NCBI RefSeq assembly: GCF_026711005.1
Contig: NZ_JAPPVJ010000005.1
Coordinates: 186,001 to 250,000 of the forward strand
DNA length: 64,000 nucleotides
Reading direction: 5' to 3'
Source of the DNA: Sphingobacterium sp. UT-1RO-CII-1
Lineage (GTDB): Bacteria; Bacteroidota; Bacteroidia; Sphingobacteriales; Sphingobacteriaceae
Shown here: positions 35,087 to 43,109 of the stretch, in pieces
Layout of the letters: every line of letters starts with the position of its first letter
Position numbering within the stretch: position 1 is the stretch's first letter
The notes under the pieces: generated by a model
What the model saw: only the letters and a program-made list of their open reading frames with translations
What the model was told of the DNA's origin: nothing
The model's database searches: none
Translations under genes and position numbers: made by a program

Positions 35087-36031
35087 TTAGAGCTTTTCAA
35101 TCTCTTCTATAGATAAGCCCGTACCTTGAGCAATATCAGCAATAGGTAAGCCCATTTTCTTAAATTCTAAAGCGGTCTCTAAGGCTTTTTTACGCTCTCC
35201 TTTTTCTATTCCTTTAGCTAAGCCTTGTTCTAAGCCTTGCTCTAAGCCCTGTGCTAAACCCTGTGCTAATCCCTCAGCACGACCAGAACGCCTTGCTGTA
35301 TTAAGAACACTTTCTGTATCACGCTTATGTTTTAAACTTGCTTCGTATGACATAAGATCCTCCTCTTTTAGTTTTCCTACTTCACCTATAGCAAAGATAA
35401 GCTCAAATATCCGTTTATCCAAAAATGAGGGAAACTTATCCATGGTACTCAAGTGTTTAAGTAAGTATAGCCATTGATCCATTAAAGTATTCAGCTCTTC
35501 AGGCTTTTTATTAAACATCGGCAAAGAAATCATCTTATAGCCCAGCTTATCGTAGAAAATCTCATTTGTCAGCTTATCGCATAAAGCCACATCGTAGAAA
35601 TAAGGACGATCTGTAACTCCTCTGTTATCCTCCAGACTAAACTCCATAATACCGATAAAGTAAACCTCTGGCAAACAATAATTATTGCTCTTTTTGCCTC
35701 TAGCAAGCTGTTTATTGATCAGCCGGGAGGTGTAATATACGGTACGGTCCTTAAAAAACTCCTGAAAGAGTTGCTGCATCTCGATAATGAATATTTCTCC
35801 ATCATTGCCGACGCAATGCAAATCAAACACAACGCGCCTTGTTTCTTCATGATCGCCATCCTGCTCGACAGGCTTGTAAGCCAAGTCTGATATCACCTTC
35901 TCTCCCTCAAAGAGACTATTAAGAAATTCGATCAATAGAATTTTATTTTCTTCCCTACCGAAATAAAACTTCCAGCCAAAGTCTGTGCGGGGGTCAACGT
36001 ACTTACCGAGATGCTTTTTTGATCTAGACAT
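35087..36031 (-). CDS. Rpn-family PD-(D/E)XK nuclease with repeat tail (2)
   Basis: 314 residues of the PDDEXK_2/Rpn family. The N-terminal VDPRTDFGWKFYFGREENK, the FDLHCVGNDGEIFIIEMQ (D...E-x-Q core) and QLFQEFFKDRTVYYTSRL are the family landmarks. The region SGRAEGLAQGLAQGLEQG is encoded by 12-base repeats that can expand or contract in frame. The final 30 residues match the tail of the gene at 30480 even though the nuclease domains differ. Rpn proteins cut DNA and are linked to recombination and phage defence. Confidence 0.88.
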   Translation of the reverse strand: MSRSKKHLGKYVDPRTDFGWKFYFGREENKILLIEFLNSLFEGEKVISDLAYKPVEQDGDHEETRRVVFDLHCVGNDGEIFIIEMQQLFQEFFKDRTVYYTSRLINKQLARGKKSNNYCLPEVYFIGIMEFSLEDNRGVTDRPYFYDVALCDKLTNEIFYDKLGYKMISLPMFNKKPEELNTLMDQWLYLLKHLSTMDKFPSFLDKRIFELIFAIGEVGKLKEEDLMSYEASLKHKRDTESVLNTARRSGRAEGLAQGLAQGLEQGLEQGLAKGIEKGERKKALETALEFKKMGLPIADIAQGTGLSIEEIEKL

Positions 36032-36443
36032 AATTATTATACATTTGGTTACTAAGCAAATATAACTATAAAAAAGTATATTAGCTAAAATAATTAGTAA
36101 TCAAGTCGAGCAGATAACATGTTTCTTTGAGAAGCTGTTTAAGTATTGGCTAGACTAAAACTAAAATAAAGGCTGAAAGATAATAGTAGCTACGTCTGCA
36201 TTGTATTTATTAGGTGATACCGAATGTTGACACAGGGATATTGAGACAGCGCATGTAGCTAATAAGTATTTTCCAGTCCCCCCTTGTTCTACCTTCTCGA
36301 TTTATAAACAGGTTTTGCAGGGTATATTTGGGGAGGGATAACCATAAAAACCAGAGTATATTGTTGGCTATTTTATCACATAATTTCAGTGATTGTTTGG
36401 GGACTTTATCAACAATTATTAAATAAAATTAAGAAGCACTGCA
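36032..36443. other. Gene-poor stretch before site S4
   Basis: About 410 bases. A frame from about 36339 to the TAA at 36446 (segment VYCWLFYHIISVIVWGLYQQ) looks like the end of a small membrane protein and would be the eroded gene of the cassette that site S4 closes. Nothing else is recognised. Confidence 0.35.
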
Positions 36444-36636
36444 GATAACAAGGTATTGCAAAAAGCAGGACTAAGGTGCTAAATTCAACATTTGTGCTTT
36501 TTATCTGCAAAAACCATTTTTCTTTTACTCTTTTTTATAATTTAGCAAAAAGAAAAAATGGTTTTGCTAACGTATGTACAAAGTTGAAAGCTCAGTCTTT
36601 CTATTCCGCCCCTTCGCAAAGCCCCAAAACATTAGC
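36444..36636 (+). repeat. attC-like inverted-repeat site S4 (193 bp)
   Basis: It opens GATAACAAGGTATTGCAAAA and closes CGCAAAGCCCCAAAACATTAGC. The pairing arms are TTGC with GCAA plus an inner near-perfect inverted repeat around 36505-36570 (GCAAAAACCATTTTTC with GAAAAAATGGTTTTGC). The final box is ATTAGC rather than GTTAGC. Confidence 0.6.
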
Positions 36637-36691
36637 TGTCAGGCAACGAGCAACCGTGCCAAAAACAAACGAACAGAAAAATTAGACGAAT

Positions 36692-37456
36692 ATGTCAATA
36701 ACAAGAGACGAAGAGCTTATCGGAATGAAAAAAGCGAGTGAAGCTGTAGCTTTGACTTTAAAAGAAATGCGGAACTACGCAAAACCCGGTATGACGACAA
36801 AACAATTAGACAACTTTGGAGCAAAAATCTTGTCAGACTTTGGAGCAAAATCAGCGCCTTATTTGACCTATGGTTTTCCAGGTTGGACCTGTATTAGCGT
36901 GAACAATGAATTTTGCCACGGTATCCCGTCCGACAAAAAAATATTACAAGAAGGCGATTTAGTGAACATAGATGTTTCAGCCGAACTTAACGGTTTTTGG
37001 TCGGACAACGGTGGCTCATTTGTACTTGGACAAGACATCAACCAACATCAAAAGTTAATAGAGGCTTCACAAGAAATTTTGTATAAAGCAATTTATAACA
37101 TTAAAGGCGGAGTGAAAATTTCAGACATTGGACACATAATGGAAACCGAAGCAAAGAAAAGAGGTTTTAAGGTTATTAAAAACCTTGGTGGACACGGTAT
37201 TGGCAGAAGTTTGCACGAACAGCCAGACGAATTAATGAATTATAAAAACCGATTTGACCAAAGACGATTTAAGAAAAATTCAGTTGTAGCTATTGAAACA
37301 TTTATATCAACGTCTTCAACTTATACAACAGAACTTAATGACGGCTGGACAATGGTTGGAAACAAAGGTGGTTTTATGGCACAACACGAACATACAATTG
37401 TGGTTACAGACGGAAAACCAATTGTACTGACTGAAATGAATGAAATTTGGAATTGA
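36692..37456 (+). CDS. map: Type I methionine aminopeptidase (cassette copy)
   Basis: 254 residues of the pita-bread fold. All five metal ligands are visible: Asp in NIDVSAELNGFW, Asp in SDNGGSF, His in GGHGIGRSLHEQP, Glu in AIETFIST and Glu in QHEHTIVV, with the substrate His in FCHGIPSD. It removes N-terminal Met from nascent proteins in the cytoplasm. It begins 55 bases after the closing box of site S4 and is A+T-rich, so it looks like an acquired extra copy and not the ribosomal-operon map. Confidence 0.88.
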   Translation: MSITRDEELIGMKKASEAVALTLKEMRNYAKPGMTTKQLDNFGAKILSDFGAKSAPYLTYGFPGWTCISVNNEFCHGIPSDKKILQEGDLVNIDVSAELNGFWSDNGGSFVLGQDINQHQKLIEASQEILYKAIYNIKGGVKISDIGHIMETEAKKRGFKVIKNLGGHGIGRSLHEQPDELMNYKNRFDQRRFKKNSVVAIETFISTSSTYTTELNDGWTMVGNKGGFMAQHEHTIVVTDGKPIVLTEMNEIWN

Positions 37457-37623
37457 CAGCTTCCCCCTCGAATTGGGAGAAACCAACGAAAAGGGTTACA
37501 ATACGTTTTTAATTTCTAATGTCACATTGGCATTTAGCAGGATTACGTACGAAGCGAAGCAACTCATCACTTCTACGAACATTCAACAATATAGGAGTTT
37601 AATCTTGACTAACGTTTAAACAA
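37457..37623. other. Spacer after MetAP without an intact site
   Basis: No ORF and no complete TAAC...GTTA inverted repeat follows the metAP stop, so this cassette boundary is lost or displaced. Confidence 0.4.
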
Positions 37624-37950
37624 CTATTTATTTGTCAAATAAAAGTCGTTTATCCAATCTTCAATATGTGAAATAAGAGGTAGCATTGATTTCCCTTTTT
37701 CACTTAGTCCGTAAAAAACTTCTGGAGGAAAGGAATTTATCTGTGTACGTTTTACAACTCCTGCTATTTCAAGCTCCTTTAATTGCTCTAACAAAACTTT
37801 TTTAGAAACTTTAGGAATGTTTCTCCATAGTTCAGTAAAACGGATATCACCACTTTGAAAAAAATGGTATAAGATTAAGGGTTTCCATTTTCCTGAAAAC
37901 AGTTTTAGAAAAATATTTAAATGACAATTTTCAAAATCTTTATAATTCAT
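37624..37950 (-). CDS. HxlR-family transcriptional regulator (1)
   Basis: 108 residues with the winged helix-turn-helix pattern of HxlR: FSGKWKPLILYHFFQSGDIRFTELWRNIPKVSKKVLLEQLKELE. A Cys near the N-terminus (FENCHLNIF) could sense oxidants or electrophiles, as in several family members. It is divergent from an MBL-fold hydrolase gene, with three palindromes between them, so it probably controls that gene and itself. Confidence 0.85.
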   Translation of the reverse strand: MNYKDFENCHLNIFLKLFSGKWKPLILYHFFQSGDIRFTELWRNIPKVSKKVLLEQLKELEIAGVVKRTQINSFPPEVFYGLSEKGKSMLPLISHIEDWINDFYLTNK

Positions 37951-37953
37951 AGG

Positions 37954-38026
37954 TTACAAATTTGTAAATAGTTCACCTAAAAGTTCATTTCTTGTTACTT
38001 GTGCACAAGCGTACTACGTTTGTAGT
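37954..38026. promoter_or_regulatory. Divergent control region with three palindromes
   Basis: Plus-strand promoter: TTG (37992-37994), 20 bases, TACGTTTG (38015-38022). The palindrome CTTGTGCACAAG (37998-38009) fills the spacer and ACTACGTTTGTAGT (38013-38026) covers the -7 box. A third, TTACAAATTTGTAA (37954-37967), lies 4 bases before the HxlR start codon. The layout suggests binding of the HxlR protein to repress both directions. Confidence 0.65.
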
Positions 38027-38051
38027 GAACAAATTTAAAAATTTTAGTACT

Positions 38052-38813
38052 ATGAAAGTAAGGTTAATAAGAAATGCTACGTTATTAATAACCATTAATG
38101 AACAAACATTATTAATAGACCCAATGTTGGGACATAGAGGTGCATTAGGTAAGTTTCCTTGGATAGATGATATACGGGAAAACCCTTTAACAAACCTTCC
38201 GTTTGATGATTATGAATTACAAAGAATTATTGAACAAACCGATGCCGTTCTTTTAACGCATTTGCATCCCGACCATTGGGACCCTAAAGCACAAGAAATT
38301 ATTCCCAAAAACATTCCAATTTATTGCCAGCCAGAAGATGCTCTAGTAGTCGAACAAGTAGGTTTCAAAAATGTTATTTCTGTCGAAAAAAAAATTGATT
38401 TCAATGGAATTGAAATATTTAAGACTGATGGAAAACATGGGTTAGGCGAAATTGGTGAATTGATGGGGAAAGTAAGTGGCTATATTCTACGATATAAAAA
38501 AGAGAGCTTATACATAACAGGGGATACAATTTGGTGTGAAGATGTTATCAATACAATAGATGAATTTAAACCAACTTTTATAATCGTTAATGGAGGTGGA
38601 GCAAAATTTAATATTGGTGAACACGTTACAATGAACACTTCTGATGTTGGAAAATTATTAGAGTATTATCCTAATAAAATAGCGATTGTACATCTCGAAA
38701 CGGTTAGTCCTGCATTAGAAAGCAGACAAGATATTGTAAAATTTTTATCAGATAATAATATAACAGATAAAGTAATTATACCAAATGATGGAGAAGAATT
38801 TATGAATAAGTAA
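38052..38813 (+). CDS. MBL-fold metallo-hydrolase (UlaG-like)
   Basis: 253 residues from the ATG at 38052; an upstream TTG at 37992 would place the promoter inside the gene and is rejected. The metallo-beta-lactamase motif HLHPDHWD, the ITGDTIW metal ligand and a C-terminal HLETVSPALE histidine are present. The order resembles UlaG/RomA-like L-ascorbate-6-phosphate lactonase relatives. The substrate is unknown. Likely induced when the divergent HxlR regulator is inactivated. Confidence 0.85.
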   Translation: MKVRLIRNATLLITINEQTLLIDPMLGHRGALGKFPWIDDIRENPLTNLPFDDYELQRIIEQTDAVLLTHLHPDHWDPKAQEIIPKNIPIYCQPEDALVVEQVGFKNVISVEKKIDFNGIEIFKTDGKHGLGEIGELMGKVSGYILRYKKESLYITGDTIWCEDVINTIDEFKPTFIIVNGGGAKFNIGEHVTMNTSDVGKLLEYYPNKIAIVHLETVSPALESRQDIVKFLSDNNITDKVIIPNDGEEFMNK

Positions 38814-38932
38814 AGGTTTGAAATGACATTGCGTAATTAAAATTAATTATGTACCCCTGTACTAACAGTACCCATTTTGCATACCATAAGAACTGCAGGT
38901 GGGTCATTTTTTTTATATAGCTATGTCAAATA

Positions 38933-39827
38933 AACCTGCAAACAGCGTAGCCGACCAAATTTCACTTTTGAAGCAACGAGGAATGTTGTTTAAAGATGAA
39001 GGCAATGCACCTCACTTTTTAGAAAACATCAGTTATTACCGCTTAAAAGGTTATTAGTGGGACACACAAAACGATTTTGAAAATCACACTTTCCACCCAA
39101 ATACTTATTTCGAGGACATCATCGGCCGCTACAATTTCGACCGTCATTTGCGATTAATTTTGTTTGATGCTATTGAACGTATTGAAATTGCTCTACGAAT
39201 AAAAATGATTTATCAGTTTTTTATGGTGGATTATGGTCTTTAAATGCTTCGCTTTTTAATTCCTCAACTATTACAATCAACGGAGTCAATAAAACAATTT
39301 ATCAAAATACGATTGACGAACTGCAAAAGGAATTTAACCGAAGTCAGGAAATTTTCATTAAAGACCATCGTTATCGCTAACCGAACCAAGATGCTGATGC
39401 TTGGAAAATATTGGAAGTTGCTTCTATGGGAACACTTTCCAAATTATACAAAAATTTAAAACAGCAACTTCCCGAAAAAGCAGCAATTGCCAAAGAAATG
39501 GGATTGAATTTGCATAAAAAATTATCCAGTTGGTTGGAAGCGATTACTTATGTCCGAAATATCATTGCACACCATTCTCGATTATGGAGTAAAAATATGG
39601 TAAAGCGACCAACGAAGAACCTGAATAATCCAATCGGCCAATGGTTTGATAATCCTTTGACACAGGTGCAGACTAAAAAACCGTTTTTGATAATTTCTTG
39701 TATGGTTTATTTATGCAATGAAGTAACGCCAAGACACCAAATCACAACCAAAATCTTAGACCTTTTCAATACCAACCCAAACATTCTGATTTACAAACTC
39801 GGTTTCCTAAATAATTGGGAAAACTAA
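38933..39827 (+). pseudogene. Degenerate Abi (Abi_2/AbiD-F-like) gene
   Basis: Three frame fragments together cover a full Abi-family protein. MSNKPANSVADQISLLKQRG up to NISYYRLKGY ends in a stop, then the frame resumes with FHPNTYFEDIIGRYNFDRHLRLILFDAIERIE and stops. After a frameshift, KILEVASMGTLSKLYKNL...ITYVRNIIAHHSRLW continues to 39827. The HEPN-type R-N-x-x-A-H-H site is still readable. Intact members are abortive-infection RNases; two in-frame stops and at least one frameshift make this copy inactive. It is the gene of the cassette closed by site S5. Confidence 0.82.
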
Positions 39828-39851
39828 CCATTATGGAAATAAGGGCAAACA

Positions 39852-39981
39852 CATAACAAGCGTTTTGTGAAATGGCGGAAAAACGGCGCCGATTGAAACT
39901 TTTTCGCTAATTTTGAAGTCGATGCTTTGATAGAAAGTTAGTGCATGAAATCCGCCTTCGCCAAACTGCCTAACCGTTAGC
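39852..39981 (+). repeat. attC-like inverted-repeat site S5 (130 bp)
   Basis: It opens CATAACAAGCGTTTTGTGAA and closes CGCCAAACTGCCTAACCGTTAGC. The right arm is identical to that of S2 while the left arm differs, so the stem pairs poorly in the inner arm and better through GGCGGA/TCCGCC. It may be a hybrid of two sites. Confidence 0.6.
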
Positions 39982-40017
39982 GGCACTATTAAACGAACGC
40001 ACTTCACAAATATAAAT

Positions 40018-40560
40018 ATGGAATTACCAAAATTTAAGTATAGCCCAAACGCATATAGACTTGACCTTTTTGAAAATGTTGAAGGTGTTTGCTCTATATG
40101 TAACGAAAAGAGACAAATTAAATATATTAGTTCATTCTATAGTATTGAAAACCCTGAATACATTTGCCCTTGGTGTATAGCAAATGGGAAAGCGTCCGAA
40201 AAATACAATGGAGATTTTAACGATTATTGTGGAATTGAGGGTGTTTCGCCAGACCCAAAAGACCCTGAACCAAGTATTAAAAAAGAACATTTAATTGAAA
40301 TTACAAACAGAACACCAAGTTATACATCTTGGCAACAAGAAGTATGGTTGACTCATTGTAATGAGCCTTGTGCTTTTATTGGGTATGCGGATAGTAAATT
40401 GATCGAACCATTTTTAGACGAACTTAAAGATGATATTGAAAATTCAGGCATTCCAATAGAGTACATAACAAAAGGACTTACAAAAGACAGCGACTTAGGG
40501 GCTTACTTATTTCAATGTTTAGAATGTGGAAAACATAGACTTCACGTTGACTTTACGTAA
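40018..40560 (+). CDS. CbrC family (UPF0167) protein, cassette copy 2
   Basis: 180 residues, same as copy 1 except Ile for Thr near residue 150 (GIPIEYITKG). Cys pairs CSICNEK, CPWCIAN and CLECGKH suggest a zinc-binding protein. The flanking leader of 36 bases and the closing site are also conserved, so the entire cassette was copied, not only the gene. Confidence 0.8.
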   Translation: MELPKFKYSPNAYRLDLFENVEGVCSICNEKRQIKYISSFYSIENPEYICPWCIANGKASEKYNGDFNDYCGIEGVSPDPKDPEPSIKKEHLIEITNRTPSYTSWQQEVWLTHCNEPCAFIGYADSKLIEPFLDELKDDIENSGIPIEYITKGLTKDSDLGAYLFQCLECGKHRLHVDFT

Positions 40561-40573
40561 AAAAAAACAGTTC

Positions 40574-40767
40574 GCTAACAAGGTGTTGCCAAAAGCGGGG
40601 CTAAAATGCTAAACTCACAGCTTGCATTTCTGCCACCGCTAGAACGAATCATGTTGATTTTATTTACTAAATTTATCTCATATCAATACGTTTTGGCTAG
40701 CCTCGGTGGAATATCGAAATTCTCGCTTCGAAATCTCCCCTCTTTCGGCAATACCTAAACCGTTACC
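40574..40767 (+). repeat. attC-like inverted-repeat site S3' (194 bp, copy 2)
   Basis: It opens GCTAACAAGGTGTTGCC and closes CGGCAATACCTAAACCGTTACC. It equals S3 in length with scattered substitutions. The closing box here is GTTACC, closer to the other sites than the GCTACC in S3. Confidence 0.78.
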
Positions 40768-40816
40768 AGCCATTTTAAAGCGACACTGCAACGAATACAC
40801 AAAAAAACAATCGACA

Positions 40817-41434
40817 ATGACGGAATTTTGGGAACAAGCATTTAAGGATAAACAAGAAATGTGGGGTTTAGAACCCACGAAGTCAACTGTTTTGACAAAG
40901 GACTTTTTCGTTGAGCATAAGGTCAAAAATGTGCTAATTCCAGGAGTTGGTTATGGACGAAATGCACAAATTTTTATTGAGAACGGAATAACCGTAACAG
41001 GCATTGAGATTTCTCAGACCGCTATTGAGTTGGCTCAAAAGCATTTTGGAAATGAATTGAAAATTTACCACGGTTCTGTAACAGATATGCCTTTTGACGA
41101 GAAGTTATATGACGGAATATTTTGCTACGGTTTAATTTACTTGTTAGATAAGGAAGAAAGGGCTAAACTTATCCAAGACTGTTTTAACCAATTGACTGAA
41201 GACGGATATATGTTTTTTACAGCTATAACGAAGGACGCTCAAACATATGGACAAGGAACACAATTAAGCAAAGACCGTTTTGAAATGTTTGGCGGAGTGA
41301 AAATATTCTTTTATGACAAACAAAGTATTGAAGAAGAATTTGGCCACACAGGACTTTTTGAAATAACTGAAGTGACTGAAAACTATCCATTTTACTTGAT
41401 AAAATGTAGAAAAAGAAAAATAACTGCTAACTAA
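40817..41434 (+). CDS. Class I SAM-dependent methyltransferase (TehB-like)
   Basis: 205 residues. The first residues MTEFWEQAFKDKQEMWGLEPT are common in small methyltransferases of the TehB/thiopurine type. Motif I is VLIPGVGYGRNAQIFI, the acidic residue follows in VTGIEISQ, and GSVTDMPFDEKLYDGIFCYGLIYLL is motifs II-III. Acceptor unknown; tellurite, thiol or halide are possibilities in the wider family. The ATG is 49 bases after the S3' closing box and the stop is followed by a partial TAACAAGG site. Confidence 0.83.
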   Translation: MTEFWEQAFKDKQEMWGLEPTKSTVLTKDFFVEHKVKNVLIPGVGYGRNAQIFIENGITVTGIEISQTAIELAQKHFGNELKIYHGSVTDMPFDEKLYDGIFCYGLIYLLDKEERAKLIQDCFNQLTEDGYMFFTAITKDAQTYGQGTQLSKDRFEMFGGVKIFFYDKQSIEEEFGHTGLFEITEVTENYPFYLIKCRKRKITAN

Positions 41435-41457
41435 CAAGGCTGGGACTCCTCGTCCAG
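41431..41457 (+). repeat. Partial attC-like site S6
   Basis: CTAACAAGG follows the methyltransferase stop as in the other cassettes, but the usual right arm and GTTA box are absent. A small CTGGGAC/GTCCAG hairpin follows instead. This is the broken right boundary of the methyltransferase cassette. Confidence 0.5.
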
Positions 41458-41541
41458 TGCTTTGAACTTCTACCGAAATATTTACAACACTAAAAAAAAA
41501 ACTGTTTAACGGACGAAAAAAAGGATAAAAACGCAACGAAA

Positions 41542-41889
41542 TTATTTTCCCTTTATCTTCTTTCGATGTTTCAAACCAAAACCAATCAATGCATTGACGA
41601 CAGCCTCTGTTTCTTTGGCGTGTGGAGTAAGTGCATACGAAACAGTAACAGGTTTTGTGTTATTAACCGTTCGAGTAATGAGCAAGTTCTCCTCCAATTC
41701 CTGCAAGGATTTGGACAGAACTTTTGGCGTTATGCCCAAAGACTTTTCTTGCAAATCCTTAAATCTCAATGTTCCATAATTAGATAGATTATGTAGAATA
41801 CAGAATTTCCATTTCCCACTCAATAATTCAAGGGCATCTTTAAGAGCCAATATATCTTCTTTGTGTAAATTGCTTTTTTTACTCTTCAT
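41542..41889 (-). CDS. HxlR-family transcriptional regulator (2)
   Basis: 115 residues from the ATG at 41889. The longer frame to 42006 would overlap the divergent gene and lacks family similarity. The HxlR pattern LLSGKWKFCILHNLSNYGTLRFKDLQEKSLGITPKVLSKSLQELE is clear, with a Cys next to the recognition region that could serve as a redox sensor. Divergent from a DHFR-like gene, the probable target. Confidence 0.83.
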   Translation of the reverse strand: MKSKKSNLHKEDILALKDALELLSGKWKFCILHNLSNYGTLRFKDLQEKSLGITPKVLSKSLQELEENLLITRTVNNTKPVTVSYALTPHAKETEAVVNALIGFGLKHRKKIKGK

Positions 41890-41943
41890 TTTATAGTCAC
41901 TTTCCAAAAGGTAATCAATAGTAAATGTATAGTTTATTTCAAA

Positions 41944-41951
41944 TAATTTTG
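41944..41951 (+). promoter_or_regulatory. Putative -7 box of the DHFR-like gene
   Basis: TAATTTTG matches TAnnTTTG and lies 29 bases before the ATG at 41981. A TTG is not seen at the -33 position. Confidence 0.35.
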
Positions 41952-41980
41952 TAATCAGAACTTTAAAAATATAATTCATT

Positions 41981-42490
41981 ATGAAAGTAACAGTAATAGC
42001 AAACATTTCGGCTAACGGAAGGCTTTTAGTATCGGATAATCCTCATCATCAGTTGCCAGCAGAAGCCATGGAGTTTTACGTGCAATTTGTAAGGCAAGTA
42101 GGAAATGTTGTGATAGGATTAAAGACCTTTGAAAATTTTCTAAATTTCCCTAAAGAGGTAAAAGAACTTTTTAATGGAGTAGAAATCGTGATATTATCCG
42201 ACAGTCCCTATCAAGCCGATGGCTACACGATTGTTGGAAGTCCAGAAGAAGCCATTGCATATATATCGGCGAAAAACTTAAAAGAAATAGCCGTTGGTGG
42301 TGGGGTTGGCACTTTTAATGCTTTTATAGATAAAGATTTGGTAACGGATATTTATTTCAACATCAATCCTTTAATAACAGGAGTTGGTGGCATTTTAGGG
42401 AGTAACAGCGAACTTAACTCAAAGTTTAAACACAAAAAACACGAACTTAATGACGGTTTTCTTCAACTGCACCTAACGAAAGATAACTAA
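41981..42490 (+). CDS. DHFR/RibD C-terminal-like reductase
   Basis: 169 residues. The sequence begins MKVTVIANISANGRLLVSDN. It then has NVVIGLKTFENFL and IVILSDSP, and ends with AVGGGVGTFNAFIDKDLVTDIYFNINP, the NADPH-binding and fold pattern of the RibD C-terminal/DHFR superfamily. Such proteins reduce pterin- or pyrimidine-like substrates or flavin analogues. The folate-binding acidic residue is not evident, so it is probably not a true DHFR. Divergent from HxlR 2 and closed by site S7. Confidence 0.8.
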   Translation: MKVTVIANISANGRLLVSDNPHHQLPAEAMEFYVQFVRQVGNVVIGLKTFENFLNFPKEVKELFNGVEIVILSDSPYQADGYTIVGSPEEAIAYISAKNLKEIAVGGGVGTFNAFIDKDLVTDIYFNINPLITGVGGILGSNSELNSKFKHKKHELNDGFLQLHLTKDN

Positions 42491-42499
42491 AGTATGTCT

Positions 42500-42596
42500 A
42501 GTAACAAGGGTTTGGCAAAATGCGCGGGATAAAATGCAAATTTGAACTTTTCGACTTCGATTCTCTGCCCCTTCGCCAAACTGCCTAACTGTTACA
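42500..42596 (+). repeat. attC-like inverted-repeat site S7 (97 bp)
   Basis: It opens AGTAACAAGGGTTTGGCAAA and closes CGCCAAACTGCCTAACTGTTAC. GTTTGGC pairs with GCCAAAC; the centre CTTTTCGACTTCGATTCTCTG resembles that of S2. Confidence 0.72.
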
Positions 42597-42602
42597 CCTC
42601 AT

Positions 42603-43039
42603 TGTAAGAACGACCGTCGGAACATACATCAACTAACAAAAGGACTTAACCAAGAAGATTTTTTTGAGGAAAATGAAGATTTAGTAAAAACAAACCTTGC
42701 ATTTGCCTTGTGTGCAACACATACAAGACGGTGATATCGATCAAATTGTGTCTTTTAGGAAAATCGTTTCTAATCATATCAAACTGCAACAGCTATAGCA
42801 AAATCGCATAAATAATGAACAAACTACAATTGAAAAATGCTGCAAATCGACTTCGATTAGACTATGGGGTCGGATTAAATGAACTTATCCGTATAAAAGG
42901 CTGGATGCTTAAATTAGAAGTACTAGGCGTCTTCAAGCCTTTATCTGTTGAATTTTCTGGAATGGCTTTCAAACAAAACAAAAATCGCTTTACGCTAGTA
43001 AATCCAATCAGCGAATGGTTAAGTAGCATTTTACAGTAG
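42603..43039 (+). pseudogene. Remnants after S7, including an ImmA/IrrE-like fragment
   Basis: Bases about 42630-42750 encode a fragment (QLTKGLNQEDFFEENEDLVK) of an unrecognised protein broken by stops. At 42815-43039 a 74-codon frame, LRLDYGVGLNELIRIKGWML...LGVFKPLSVEFSGMAFKQNKNRFTLVN, matches the N-terminal region of ImmA/IrrE-type metallopeptidases. The HExxH site that should follow is missing. Such proteins normally cleave phage or island repressors. Confidence 0.55.
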
Positions 43040-43109
43040 CTCATGAACTCTGCCATCTGTTTTAAAGAACGATAAGAATTTATTGCTAGCTACTAAAATA
43101 GTATACACT

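Larger units (their letters stand above)
39959..40807 (+). repeat. 849-bp duplicated segment, copy 2
   Basis: Collinear with 29512-30360 at constant offset 10,447. Here the segment continues into an intact methyltransferase gene, so this copy preserves the junction that is truncated in copy 1. Confidence 0.92.

Noticed and set aside
30480..36031. Insertion sequence (transposase) interpretation of the Rpn genes
   Set aside because: Although such proteins are sometimes labelled transposase, I see no terminal inverted repeats or target duplications; each has its own terminator like an ordinary gene.
27824..42600. CRISPR array
   Set aside because: The repeated elements are long inverted repeats of variable length separated by genes, not short direct repeats with uniform spacers, and no cas gene is seen.
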